Below are positions 1-8,060 of a stretch of DNA of 52,829 nt, piece after piece; the first letter of the stretch is position 1; the number at the start of each line of letters is the position of its first letter. Source of the DNA: Planctomycetota bacterium (lineage in GTDB: Bacteria > Planctomycetota > Planctomycetia > Gemmatales > Gemmataceae). The stretch spans positions 1 through 52,829 of the forward strand of contig VGZI01000019.1 of the NCBI GenBank assembly GCA_016872605.1. The letters run 5' to 3'. The position numbers and the translations under genes are program-made. The notes below the pieces were generated by a model. That model searched no databases. It saw nothing but the letters and a program-made list of their open reading frames with translations, and was not told the origin of the DNA.

Positions 1-3000
1 ACGGCGCCCAACGATCCGTTGAAGGATCCTTGGAAGCTGCCCATGCCGCCGCCCATGCCCATCATTCCGCCGCCCATGCCCATCATCATGCCGCCGCCCA
101 TGCCCATCATTCCGCCCATGCCCGGCATACCACCCATGCCCATCATGCCGCCCATGCCCGGCATGCCGCCCATGCCCATCATTCCGCCCATGCCCGGCAT
201 ACCACCCATGCCCATCATGCCGCCCATGCCACCCATACCCATCATTCCACCCATACCCGGCATGCCACCCATACCCATCATTCCGCCCATGCCCGGCATG
301 CCGCCCATGCCCATCATTCCGCCCATGCCCGGCATGCCACCCATGCCCATCATTCCGCCGCCCATGCCCATCATTCCGCCCATGCCCGGCATGCCACCCA
401 TACCCATCATTCCGCCCATGCCCGGCATGCCGCCCATGCCCATCATTCCTCCGCCCATACCCATCATGCCGCCCATGCCGCCCATGCCCATCATCATGCC
501 GCCGCCTTGCATGCCGCCGTTAATCGGCATGGCCAGGTCGCCGACTGGATAGATGCGGATGACCTTGTCTTCGAGATAGCGCTTGTTCGTCGTGATCTCG
601 ATGAAGTTGCGGCGAATGACATAGGTGGCGTTGCCCTTGCCCACCTGGCCCAGAATGAGCCGCAGTGCCGTGTTCATGATCATCTTGGACGGAACCGGCG
701 GCAACGAGACCTCTTCCTCGTATGGATCGGGCGCATCGGCAGCGCCGTCGGCGAACGCTTCCTTGTCGACGAGGATCGGCAGTTTGCCTCCGAATTTCTC
801 GGAGAAGAACTCAAGAGCAACTTTCAGTTTGACCTTATCCTGCAATCCTTTGGTCTCAATCGGCTGTTGCAACAGGCGATAGATCGCAGCCGCTTCTACG
901 CGTCCTTTTTCGTCATCGGGGAGGCTAAAGGAGTCATAGCGATCCTTGCGAACCTTGATCAGTTCTTTCCACGTGACCAGGGGCGGGAAATGGATCGGCG
1001 GCTCATCCGGATAGGGGATGTGCGATTTTTCCACGCCCATTTGCAGGGTAATCCAGCCTGCTTCACGCTTGCGGATCAAGGTGTTGTGTGTTTGCAACGG
1101 ATTGGCGGCGAGGGCGATGTCGTAGGTCGCCTTGGTCGACACCGGAACCTTGTAGCCCTTGGCGCGGGCTTCGTCTTGAATCGCGACCATCGCCTGGATG
1201 ATCTCGTTCTTGGTCCGTTCCTCGAATCGGGCCACCGTCATCTGCGTCTTGAACATGCGGAACTGCGAATCAACCCGGTCTTCGAACGATCGGCGCTCTT
1301 GCTCGCGGATGAGATCCTTGCTGGCCACAGCGGCGGCGTCGGTTTGCTCTTTGCGCTTGTGCTTGAGCCGCTGCGCCTCGGTCGCTGAATCGCGCAGGGC
1401 TGTCTGTAGTCGGTTGTTCAGCGCATCGCGGACTTGCCCGCCCAGATCGGGATGCTCCTTGACGTTCTTCATTACGTTCTTGAGCAGATCGACGGCGGTG
1501 TCGGGATCGTTGGCGAGCACCTTCTTGGCTTGCTTGATGGCGTCATCGACCGAATTGACTATCTTCTGTTCTTCGAGAGCTTGGCGTGCCAAGTGCTCCT
1601 TGAGTAGATCATCGCCGACAATCTTGGGCAGTTTCGGATCGATGCCTGGCTTGGCGGGTTCCTTCGCGTCTTCCTGTTCGTTTTTGACGAGAGCAACGAG
1701 GTCGGCCTTTTCCCAGCGCGGTTTGCCGTCGACGATGCGCACCTGATCGACCTTGCCGTTGCGCTTGTCGCGTGCTCTGCGAATTGCGTCCATCGTGAGC
1801 GAGCCGTCCTTGAGGCGATCGACGATCTTGATACCGGCGTCGGCCTCGTTATCGTTGGGGGACATCAATTTGGCTTGCTTGAAGAATCGGCCCGCGTCCT
1901 CCAGTTTCTGATCTTCCAGGGCGAGCTGAGCCGTCTCGAGGCATTCGCGAACCTGGAGGCGCGTCTGCTCATAGCTGTGCGCCAAAGCGCGGTCGGCTCG
2001 CAACGTTGCCGGGTACTCCTTTGCCTTGGCCCATTGGTCGATCAGGGTGACGAGGAAGAAATTGTCGAGATTCGGCGCATGCACCGTTTCCTTGACCTGC
2101 ACGGTGACACGGCCTTTCGGCTGCGTCCCCGTGACGGTGTATTGAATTTCGGTCGGAACGCCGTTCATACGGCCGACTATGAGCGTCGGGGAATCGCTGC
2201 GCAGCGGCGGAAGGACGGTTGGGCAGACGCTCGTCAGCCCGGTCGGCAGCTGAAGCTTCGGCGAGTACAGCACGGAGCCGGCGAAGGCGGATTCGTAGCG
2301 CTTCAGGGCATCGCCGAGGGTTTCTTCATCAACGCGGGTGCGCAGGACGAGGCCGCCGGTGCTGTTGGCCAGCCCGTGCAGCGTTTCGGGGCTCAGCTGC
2401 GTGCCGAGCGGGACCGGGAAGAAGGCGATTTCCCGTTCGACCATCTGCTTGGCGATGGTAAGGCGGTCTTTCTCGTTGAAGCCGCCGCTATGGGTGCTCA
2501 AGCCATCGCCGACGAAGATGAGAATGCGTTGGCGGTCCGGATTTGCCTGGAACGTGCCGATGACTTTTTCGAGACCGCTCTTCAGATCCGTGTCGCCCAG
2601 AGGCGTTTCCTCGTTGCGGTACTTGGTCAAGGCTTCACGCAGGCGTTTGCCATCGCCGATGTCTTTCGGATTGGGCGACAGAAAGTCCTTGGTTAGCGGC
2701 TTGGTCTGCTCTGGGGCATTGACTTTCCAAAGGGAGATGCGATCGGAGTCGTGCGCCGTTTCAATGATGCCTTCGGCGATTTGATGGCCGGCAATCCAGC
2801 TCTTGCCGGCCTGCGTCGCCGCCGTCGAAAGCAGGATCAAAATATCGCGCGGCCGGCGCGGCGTGGCGTCGAGCTTCGGCTGCACCTGCAACGCGAAGTA
2901 AACATCCCCCTTCACCGGCTGGTAGGTGATCGCGCCGGGAAGGCTGAACCGCGATTCGCTCGCTTCCGCCAACGCGCTCACCTGTTTGGCTTGCACCAGC

Positions 3001-3119
3001 TGCGGCGTCACGACCGGCGCCGGAGTCTTTACGTTCGCTTGGCTTTGCAGCGCCATCGTCACGTAGCCGGCAAAACCCAAGAATACCATCACCGCGATCA
3101 AGCGACGCACGTTGGTCAT
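1..3119 (-). CDS. Large VWA-domain protein with STN-like domain and Met/Gly-rich tail (C-terminus beyond window)
   Basis: The gene is open from an ATG at 3119 to the left edge of the window (about 1039 codons, no stop seen). The N-terminus MTNVRRLIAVMVFLGFAGYV looks like a signal peptide or anchor. Residues about 90-300 resemble a von Willebrand A fold (DILILLS strand, LGDTDLKSGL, ILIFVGDG). The MIDAS metal site is poor: LLSTAATQ stands where DxSxS is expected, so the first Asp is missing. The middle, about 340-640, is helical and charged, perhaps coiled coil. Residues about 750-850 (VKLKVALEFFSEKFGGKLPI, then ATYVIRRNFIEITT) resemble the short STN/secretin N-terminal domain seen in many planctomycete proteins. 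The end is a Gly/Met repeat. It is divergent from the manA gene. The role is unknown; an envelope or periplasmic location is inferred. It could also be called a DUF-type VWA protein. Confidence 0.85.
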   Translation of the reverse strand, partial: MTNVRRLIAVMVFLGFAGYVTMALQSQANVKTPAPVVTPQLVQAKQVSALAEASESRFSLPGAITYQPVKGDVYFALQVQPKLDATPRRPRDILILLSTAATQAGKSWIAGHQIAEGIIETAHDSDRISLWKVNAPEQTKPLTKDFLSPNPKDIGDGKRLREALTKYRNEETPLGDTDLKSGLEKVIGTFQANPDRQRILIFVGDGLSTHSGGFNEKDRLTIAKQMVEREIAFFPVPLGTQLSPETLHGLANSTGGLVLRTRVDEETLGDALKRYESAFAGSVLYSPKLQLPTGLTSVCPTVLPPLRSDSPTLIVGRMNGVPTEIQYTVTGTQPKGRVTVQVKETVHAPNLDNFFLVTLIDQWAKAKEYPATLRADRALAHSYEQTRLQVRECLETAQLALEDQKLEDAGRFFKQAKLMSPNDNEADAGIKIVDRLKDGSLTMDAIRRARDKRNGKVDQVRIVDGKPRWEKADLVALVKNEQEDAKEPAKPGIDPKLPKIVGDDLLKEHLARQALEEQKIVNSVDDAIKQAKKVLANDPDTAVDLLKNVMKNVKEHPDLGGQVRDALNNRLQTALRDSATEAQRLKHKRKEQTDAAAVASKDLIREQERRSFEDRVDSQFRMFKTQMTVARFEERTKNEIIQAMVAIQDEARAKGYKVPVSTKATYDIALAANPLQTHNTLIRKREAGWITLQMGVEKSHIPYPDEPPIHFPPLVTWKELIKVRKDRYDSFSLPDDEKGRVEAAAIYRLLQQPIETKGLQDKVKLKVALEFFSEKFGGKLPILVDKEAFADGAADAPDPYEEEVSLPPVPSKMIMNTALRLILGQVGKGNATYVIRRNFIEITTNKRYLEDKVIRIYPVGDLAMPINGGMQGGGMMMGMGGMGGMMGMGGGMMGMGGMPGMGGMMGMGGMPGMGGMMGMGGGMMGMGGMPGMGGMMGMGGMPGMGGMMGMGGMPGMGGMMGMGGMGGMMGMGGMPGMGGMMGMGGMPGMGGMMGMGGMPGMGGMMGMGGGMMMGMGGGMMGMGGGMGSFQGSFNGSLGA
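40..520 (-). repeat. 36-bp tandem coding repeat giving a Met/Gly-rich tail
   Basis: A unit of 36 bases (12 codons) recurs at least seven times inside the left-edge gene, broken by shorter 21- and 27-base variants. On the coding strand the unit reads as M-M-G-M-G-G-M-P-G-M-G-G. Wobble positions vary (gcc/acc, atg/ata in the plus-strand text) while the amino acids stay nearly fixed. The 21-base variants add GGG units. This is repeat expansion within a gene, not an intergenic array. Confidence 0.9.
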
Positions 3120-3460
3120 TTGCAGACCCCTTACATGATTGACAGCGACCGAGCGCCCCAAACACACCGGCTCGGCTCACCTGCAATGGTTTATTCTAAT
3201 CCATCCCACTAACGCATTGCCAGCGGATTTTTCCGAAAATCCAGACTCCGACATGCTTTGGACCGTTTCGCACCGTCAACGATTGCTACGATCGTTGCAG
3301 CACGCATTGCCGATACGGCTGGACCGTCCTTGGCCAGCCTTGACGGTTTCGACACCAATCTGTTATACCCAAAACGTATTCTGCTCCGCGACTTGCGCGG
3401 GTTTTTCACATTTTTCACAATGTCACGGAATCGCCGCAAGCATCCATAGGCTTTCCACCG
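3120..3460. other. Divergent intergenic region between the VWA gene and manA
   Basis: About 340 bases separate two divergent start codons. Both promoters should lie here, but I could not pick a convincing -35/-10 pair. Overlapping ORFs on both strands have no RBS or recognisable protein features. Short direct repeats of tttttcacat/ttttttcaca type occur near 3405-3420. No RNA gene was recognised. Confidence 0.5.
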
Positions 3461-4414
3461 ATGCCACAACCAATTTCGCATCCGCTGCGTTTCGAACCGC
3501 ACTTGCGACCGATGCCCTGGGGGGGCCGAAGACTCGGCCGCTTCCTTGGCAAAAACCTGCCCGGCGCTGAGACTTACGGCGAATCGTGGGAGGTCAGTGA
3601 CCATGCCCTGCACGCCAGCCGACTGGCGACCGCATCAGACTTCGGCGTCACGCTGCGCGAGTTGATGACGGACCATTGCCGGGAACTGCTCGGATCGGCT
3701 GCCGACCGCTTCGCCGTTTTCCCCTGGCTGATCAAATGGCTCGACGCTAACGACTGGCTATCGGTTCAGGTGCATCCGGACGATGACGCGGTCCAGCGTC
3801 TCCGACCGGGCGAGTCGGGCAAAACCGAGGCGTGGTACATCCTCGACGCCGAGCCGACGAGTCGTATTTACGCTGGCCTGAAACCGGGCGTCGATGCGCC
3901 CCAGCTGCGGCGCTGTCTGCCGCCCCACAACGACAAACCAATCACTGATTGCCTGCATTCCTTTGCGCCGACGCCGGGCGATTTCGTCTTCATCCCCGCG
4001 GGAACCGTGCACGCGATGGGAGGCGGAATTCTGATTGCCGAGATTCAGCAAACCAGCGATGCGACGTTTCGCCTATTCGACTGGAATCGGCCGCGACCCT
4101 TGCACGTGGAGGAATCGCTGGCAAGCATCCACTGGGGGCAAGGCCCGGTCGAGCCGATCTCGGCGAACGACGCGCGCTCGACGCTAGTGCGATGCCCCTT
4201 TTTCCAGGTCGAACGGTGGTCGTCGAATGGCTCGAGTTCGCTGGGCGGTCGCGGAGAAATGCAAGCTTTGATCGTCACACACGGGCACGGGCGTTTCGAC
4301 AACGGCGAATTCGCCGCCGCCGGCGACGTGTGGGTACTGCCGGCGAGAATGCCGGCGATGGCGCTGCACGCGGCGGCCCCGATGCGGGGGCTCTTGTGCT
4401 CATTGCCCGAATGA
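3461..4414 (+). CDS. manA: Mannose-6-phosphate isomerase, type I (cupin, short form)
   Basis: The protein (317 aa) interconverts mannose 6-phosphate and fructose 6-phosphate, supplying mannose for surface sugars. The zinc-binding pattern of class I enzymes is present: Q103 and H105 in SVQVHPDD, E123 in GKTEAWYIL, and H184 in IPAGTVHAMGGG. The segment EIQQTSDATFRLFDWNR is also characteristic. The length fits the short Bacillus-like form rather than the longer enterobacterial enzyme. The ATG at 3461 puts MPQPISHPLRFEPHLRPMPW at the N-terminus, where the family has its PWGG motif (here MPWGGRRLG). The gene stands alone on the plus strand and is followed by a palindromic repeat. A fructokinase-associated role cannot be excluded. 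The family assignment is firm. Confidence 0.92.
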   Translation: MPQPISHPLRFEPHLRPMPWGGRRLGRFLGKNLPGAETYGESWEVSDHALHASRLATASDFGVTLRELMTDHCRELLGSAADRFAVFPWLIKWLDANDWLSVQVHPDDDAVQRLRPGESGKTEAWYILDAEPTSRIYAGLKPGVDAPQLRRCLPPHNDKPITDCLHSFAPTPGDFVFIPAGTVHAMGGGILIAEIQQTSDATFRLFDWNRPRPLHVEESLASIHWGQGPVEPISANDARSTLVRCPFFQVERWSSNGSSSLGGRGEMQALIVTHGHGRFDNGEFAAAGDVWVLPARMPAMALHAAAPMRGLLCSLPE

Positions 4415-4460
4415 TGAATGCGCGCCATTGGGCTTGGAAGCTGTTCTACAACCGGGTGAA

Positions 4461-4513
4461 GCGTGGACTTCAGTCCACGCCGCCAGGGAAATCGCGTGGA
4501 CTGAAGTCCAGGC
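4461..4513. repeat. Paired 20-bp palindromes (gtggactnnagtccac family)
   Basis: Two copies of a 20-base unit, gcgtggacttcagtccacgc at 4461-4480 and gcgtggactgaagtccaggc at 4494-4513, are inverted relative to each other with one mismatch. Each copy is itself almost palindromic. They lie between the convergent manA and LolA-like genes and could fold into one long or two short hairpins. They could serve as a two-way terminator or be a dispersed REP-like element. Confidence 0.8.
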
Positions 4514-4640
4514 AACAGTTTTGGAACTGCTTTTTCGCGCTTGCGCGGGGCCACACCCATCCGAAAGTTCCCGCGTTCTCGTCCAGGGCAAAGCCATCTG
4601 AAAGCATCGGCGTGCCCGCGAAGCGCATGAATCGCGAGGC

Positions 4641-5408
4641 CTACTTCGGCAACTCGAAGACGTTCGCGCCGACCTTTGGGTCGAGGGTGAACCTGTGGTA
4701 GGTCTCGGTGATGAGAATCTCGGAGACGACACCCCTGTTTTTCCGCAGATCGAAGACGCGCTTGAGCGGCAGCAGCGTTTTGGCGTCAATCCACAGGATG
4801 ACCTCCGGGCCATCCTTGCCTCCATCGCCAAACCGGTAGCGGATAACCTTGGCATTGCGTCCACCGACCTTCTCCGGCGCGCTCAACTTGAAATCATAGG
4901 CGGCCATCCTCGACCCCTCGGCGTTGGGGTCAATCCCCTCGCGTAACAGGTAAGGCATCACGAAAAGCGAGTACCACATGCCGCCGCGGCTCACCAAGGC
5001 GCCGAGAGCGGCATGGAACTTCTTCGGAGTCTTCTGCTCCCACTGACCGCCCTGTTCCACGCCAGGCACGCCGTTGGTAGCCACAACAAACTTCGCCCCT
5101 TTGGTGATGAGCTGTTTGCCGTCGGAAACCAACTGAAACGGAGCATCCCGCTCGTCTGTGAAGTAGCCGTTGACCTTTAGCTGGGCCTGGTTGTCCTTCG
5201 TGACAAGAAGGCTGCCCTTGGTCTTCCATTTCCATTTCTCGCCGTCCTTATTCTCGACCTGGTAATCGAAGTGGACCTCGACTCCCTTGGCGGCCAGGAT
5301 GCTCTTTTCCATGTCGCGGAAAAGTTTCTCGGCCTCCTTGTCCTGAGCCGACACCGGCGGCGAAACCACGAGCGAAAGCAAGCCACTGGCAATTGCGTAG
5401 TATTTCAT
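4641..5408 (-). CDS. Secreted LolA-like / outer-membrane lipoprotein-sorting type protein
   Basis: The protein has 255 aa from an ATG at 5408. An upstream in-frame start at 5447 exists, but the 5408 start begins with a clear signal peptide (MKYYAIASGLLSLVVSPPVS, then AQ) and has a gagggt RBS seven bases upstream. The mature part reads as a beta-rich LolA/DUF2092-like fold: an early AEKLFRDMEKSILAAKGVEV helix, strands such as WKWKTKGSLLV, and late VILWIDAKTLLPLKRVF with a terminal KVGANVFELPK. In LolA-like families the sheet binds a lipid or lipoprotein, and DPxxGxNVFxLP is a usual ending. It follows serA by 31 bases and may share its transcript. Its ligand is unknown. Confidence 0.7.
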   Translation of the reverse strand: MKYYAIASGLLSLVVSPPVSAQDKEAEKLFRDMEKSILAAKGVEVHFDYQVENKDGEKWKWKTKGSLLVTKDNQAQLKVNGYFTDERDAPFQLVSDGKQLITKGAKFVVATNGVPGVEQGGQWEQKTPKKFHAALGALVSRGGMWYSLFVMPYLLREGIDPNAEGSRMAAYDFKLSAPEKVGGRNAKVIRYRFGDGGKDGPEVILWIDAKTLLPLKRVFDLRKNRGVVSEILITETYHRFTLDPKVGANVFELPK

Positions 5409-5439
5409 GACTACCCTCGTTTCTGTGGGCGGATCATGT

Positions 5440-7059
5440 TCATCCAAACCACGGCGGCATCGCGCCGGCCGGCGGCAACTTCACGACGCTCAGGCTGGTA
5501 ATCTTCTCGTGCGCTCGCACTTCTTGCAACGCCGGCTCCGGCGGCGGGCTATCCAAGTTGAGCACGGCAATCGCTTCACCGCCGGGTATCTGTCGGCCCA
5601 CGTTCATCTGCGCGATGTTGACGTTGTGCTTGCCGAAGATCGTGCCGATGAAGCCGATGAGCCCCGGCACGTCGCGATGCGTGAAGATCAGCATGACGCC
5701 GTCCATATGTGCGTCGAGATGGTGTGGGCCAAGACGAACGAGGCGCAGGTACTGGTTGCCGAACAGCGTGCCGGACGCGGTGTATGTCTTCTTGTCGGTG
5801 GTGACGTCGGCCTGGATGAGCGTGCTGAAGTCGCCCTTTTTGGGAACTGATTGCTCGGTGATGTCGATGCCGCGCTCCCGGGCGATCATCTCGGCGTTGA
5901 CGATGTTGACGTTCTGAGCGAGATGGGTTTCGAGCAGTCCGGCGGCGAAGGCGGCGGTGATCAGCTTGGTGCTGCGCCGCGCCACCTCGCCGCGATAGGT
6001 GAGCTGGACGCGCTGAATCGAGCCTTTCGCCATCTGAGCGTGGAGCAAGCCGAGCCGGCGGGCCATGTCAACGTAGAGCTTCACCTCCTCCAATTCTGCC
6101 CGATCGACCGCGGCCATGTTGACGGCATACTGCACCGCTCCCTTGGTCAGATAATCGATCAAGAGCTGGGCCGCTTCGAGCGAGACCGATTCCTGCGCCT
6201 CCGTCGTCGATGCGCCGAGGTGCGGCGTCAAGACGATGTTCGGCGCCTTGAGCAGCGGATGATCCGGCGGCGGCGGCTCCTGCGCGTACACGTCAACGGC
6301 CGCCCCCGCCAAATGGCCGGACACCAGCGCGTCGGCCAATGCTTGCTCGTTGATGATGCCGCCCCGCGCACAATTGAGTATCCGCGATCCTTTCTTCATC
6401 ATCGCGATCTGCGCGGCGCCGATCAGGTTCGTCGTCTCGGGCGACAAGGGCGTATGCACCGTGAGAATATCGACCCGTGGCAAGAGCGTCGGCAGATCGG
6501 GGACGGTCTCGATGCCCATCTTCCCGGCGAAGTCTGCAGAGAAGAACGGATCGAAGCCGATGACTTTCATGTCCAGTCCGACCGCCCGACGCGCGACCTC
6601 CCGGCCGACGCGTCCCAGGCCGACGACGCCGAGGGTCTTGCCCGCGAGTTGAGCCCCGACGAACTTGTTGCGATCCCACTTGTTTTGCCTCATGCTGGCG
6701 TCGGCGGCGGCGGTGTGGCGGGCCAAGGCCATCATCAGGGTGATCGTCTGCTCGGCGGTGCTGATCGTGTTGCCGCCCGGCGTATTCATGACGACGATGC
6801 CCTTGCGCGTGGCAGCGGCGACGTCGATGTTGTCGACGCCGACGCCGGCGCGCACGATCGCTCGCAACTTGCCCGGATTTTCCAAGAGTTGCGCCGTCAC
6901 CTTGGTGCCGCTGCGCACGATCATGCCATCGGCTGACTGCATCGCCTCGGCCAGCGCGGCGTCCTTGAGTCCGGGCCGATTGTCGATATCGAGGCCTGAC
7001 GCCTTGAGCAGATCGATGCCTCCGGTTTCGAGTTTGTCGCTGATGAAGATGCGTGGCAT
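5440..7059 (-). CDS. serA: D-3-phosphoglycerate dehydrogenase (long form with ACT domain)
   Basis: SerA oxidises 3-phosphoglycerate with NAD to start serine synthesis. The protein has 539 aa. It has the NAD-binding GLGRVG at 147-152, the catalytic R232 in ARGG, E261 (VYAQEPP) and H280 (TPHLGAST). After the catalytic half come the allosteric substrate-binding domain and a C-terminal ACT domain (MLIFTHRDVPGLIGFIGTIF), the type I form that serine usually inhibits. The start was set at 7059 (MPRIFISDKLE) because GGAG lies seven bases upstream; the frame is open up to 7140, but that extra part has no similarity. It lies downstream of a HEPN-like gene and a class V aminotransferase on the same strand. 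No frameshift or missing residue was seen. Confidence 0.96.
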   Translation of the reverse strand: MPRIFISDKLETGGIDLLKASGLDIDNRPGLKDAALAEAMQSADGMIVRSGTKVTAQLLENPGKLRAIVRAGVGVDNIDVAAATRKGIVVMNTPGGNTISTAEQTITLMMALARHTAAADASMRQNKWDRNKFVGAQLAGKTLGVVGLGRVGREVARRAVGLDMKVIGFDPFFSADFAGKMGIETVPDLPTLLPRVDILTVHTPLSPETTNLIGAAQIAMMKKGSRILNCARGGIINEQALADALVSGHLAGAAVDVYAQEPPPPDHPLLKAPNIVLTPHLGASTTEAQESVSLEAAQLLIDYLTKGAVQYAVNMAAVDRAELEEVKLYVDMARRLGLLHAQMAKGSIQRVQLTYRGEVARRSTKLITAAFAAGLLETHLAQNVNIVNAEMIARERGIDITEQSVPKKGDFSTLIQADVTTDKKTYTASGTLFGNQYLRLVRLGPHHLDAHMDGVMLIFTHRDVPGLIGFIGTIFGKHNVNIAQMNVGRQIPGGEAIAVLNLDSPPPEPALQEVRAHEKITSLSVVKLPPAGAMPPWFG

Positions 7060-7142
7060 TAATTGCTCCGATTGAATACGCTGCCGACGTGCCGCCCCTG
7101 CGGAATATTCCGCGAGCGACGCACGCTTCAGCAATGCCAAGA

Positions 7143-7520
7143 CTATTTTGCTACTGCCGATTGAACATAATGCTCGATGTGCGCGAGCCGATTGCCGACA
7201 ATTTCTTCCTTCACTTCTTCGGGCTGGAACTGCGCATAGAAATCTGCCACCGATTGATAGCGAGCGAGCATGGAAACGTTCTGCAGAACGTGGTTTGCCG
7301 AATGCACGGAACTCGGCATGCGATGCTGAACATAATCAAGGCGATCTTCAAGGGAAATGCTGTCGCCTTCGCCAAAATGGGCACGGCATCGCTCGATTAG
7401 ATGCACCGCGGTGTAAAAGGCAGGCACTGCCACCCAATCTGGAAAATCGCACAAGGAAATCGAAGCGAGGAAACTGCGATTCCGCTCTGCCTTACCCCGA
7501 TGTTGGTCCGCGCTGGGCAT
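7143..7520 (-). CDS. HEPN-like small protein
   Basis: This 125-aa protein starts at an ATG at 7520 preceded by GAGG. An early helix (KAERNRSFLASISLCDFPDW) is followed by VAVPAFYTAVHLIERC, the F-Y-x-A-x-H pattern of a HEPN-like helical family in which DW.....FY.A.H is conserved. Later helices include EDRLDYVQHRM and FQPEEVKEEIVGNRLAHIEHY. HEPN proteins often act as toxins, RNases or partners of nucleotidyltransferases. The classic RxxxxH RNase motif is not obvious: ERCRAHF is RxH only. The start overlaps the 3' end of the upstream frameshifted gene by 29 bases, which suggests coupled translation as a pair. The function is not known. Confidence 0.6.
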   Translation of the reverse strand: MPSADQHRGKAERNRSFLASISLCDFPDWVAVPAFYTAVHLIERCRAHFGEGDSISLEDRLDYVQHRMPSSVHSANHVLQNVSMLARYQSVADFYAQFQPEEVKEEIVGNRLAHIEHYVQSAVAK

Positions 7521-7973
7521 AAACCTCGAGGGCCCCCTCTGGATTGAAGAATGTGGCCAAGGAGCGATTCTGCGCTGCTGGGAGTTGCGACAATCCGACG
7601 TGCCAGCCGGCGTTTGCGAGTTCGCGCTCCAACGCCGCGATCTTGTCGGCAAGGCAGAAGTCGAATCGCGCCGACTTGGTCACGAAAAACGCGTGGAGTC
7701 GACCCGCAGGCACGGGCACGTAGCACGCCGCGATGCAGTCCGCGTGCTTCGCGCACCAGTCATGAGCGGCACCAAGAACTTCGCCTTGAACGCCACGATG
7801 CGTTCGTCGGTTTTGACGGCTTCCCGGCACGCCTCGGTTGCCTTTTCCAGACTAATGAAAAAGATGTCCTTCTCCTCCGGAGTGACCATGACTTCGCCAT
7901 CGCGGTACGTCAGACGTACGGGTTCCTTTCGAACCAGTGCTTTTTCATGGATTTTTCCTCCGGTGAAGTGCAA
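7492..7973 (-). pseudogene. Frameshifted hypothetical gene upstream of the HEPN-like gene
   Basis: Coding sense is split over frames. A frame opening with TTG at 7973 (or an internal ATG) gives VRLTYRDGEVMVTPEEKDIF and on to ERIVAFKAKFL near 7780. From there sensible protein continues only in the next frame: LGAAHDWCAKHADCIAACYV and on to FFNPEGALEVYAQRG, with a stop at 7492. The best RBS (GGAGG, eight bases upstream) belongs to an ATG at 7948 in a third frame, which ends after 12 codons (MKKHWFERNPYV). So there may be two shifts, one near codon 12 and one near 7775-7785. Either the gene has decayed or the assembly has indel errors. The intact product would be about 150 aa. I do not recognise the family; it probably pairs with the HEPN-like gene. 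Confidence 0.6.
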
Positions 7974-8060
7974 AGGACCCTCCGCGGCCGTGCAAACTTA
8001 AGTCTATCGGACAATGAAATCACCGACAAGAACGGGCTTCTCGGGCGTTTCGGTGAGGGA

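Noticed and set aside
40..520. Tandem repeat considered as a CRISPR array
   Set aside because: The units are adjacent with no unique spacers, vary at wobble sites and stay in one reading frame, so they are coding repeats.
19..1388. Long plus-strand ORFs rich in Pro/Met or in His/Ala opposite the left-edge gene
   Set aside because: They are the mirror of the Met/Gly repeat and the rest of the minus-strand VWA gene; they have no RBS and their bias follows from the repeat.
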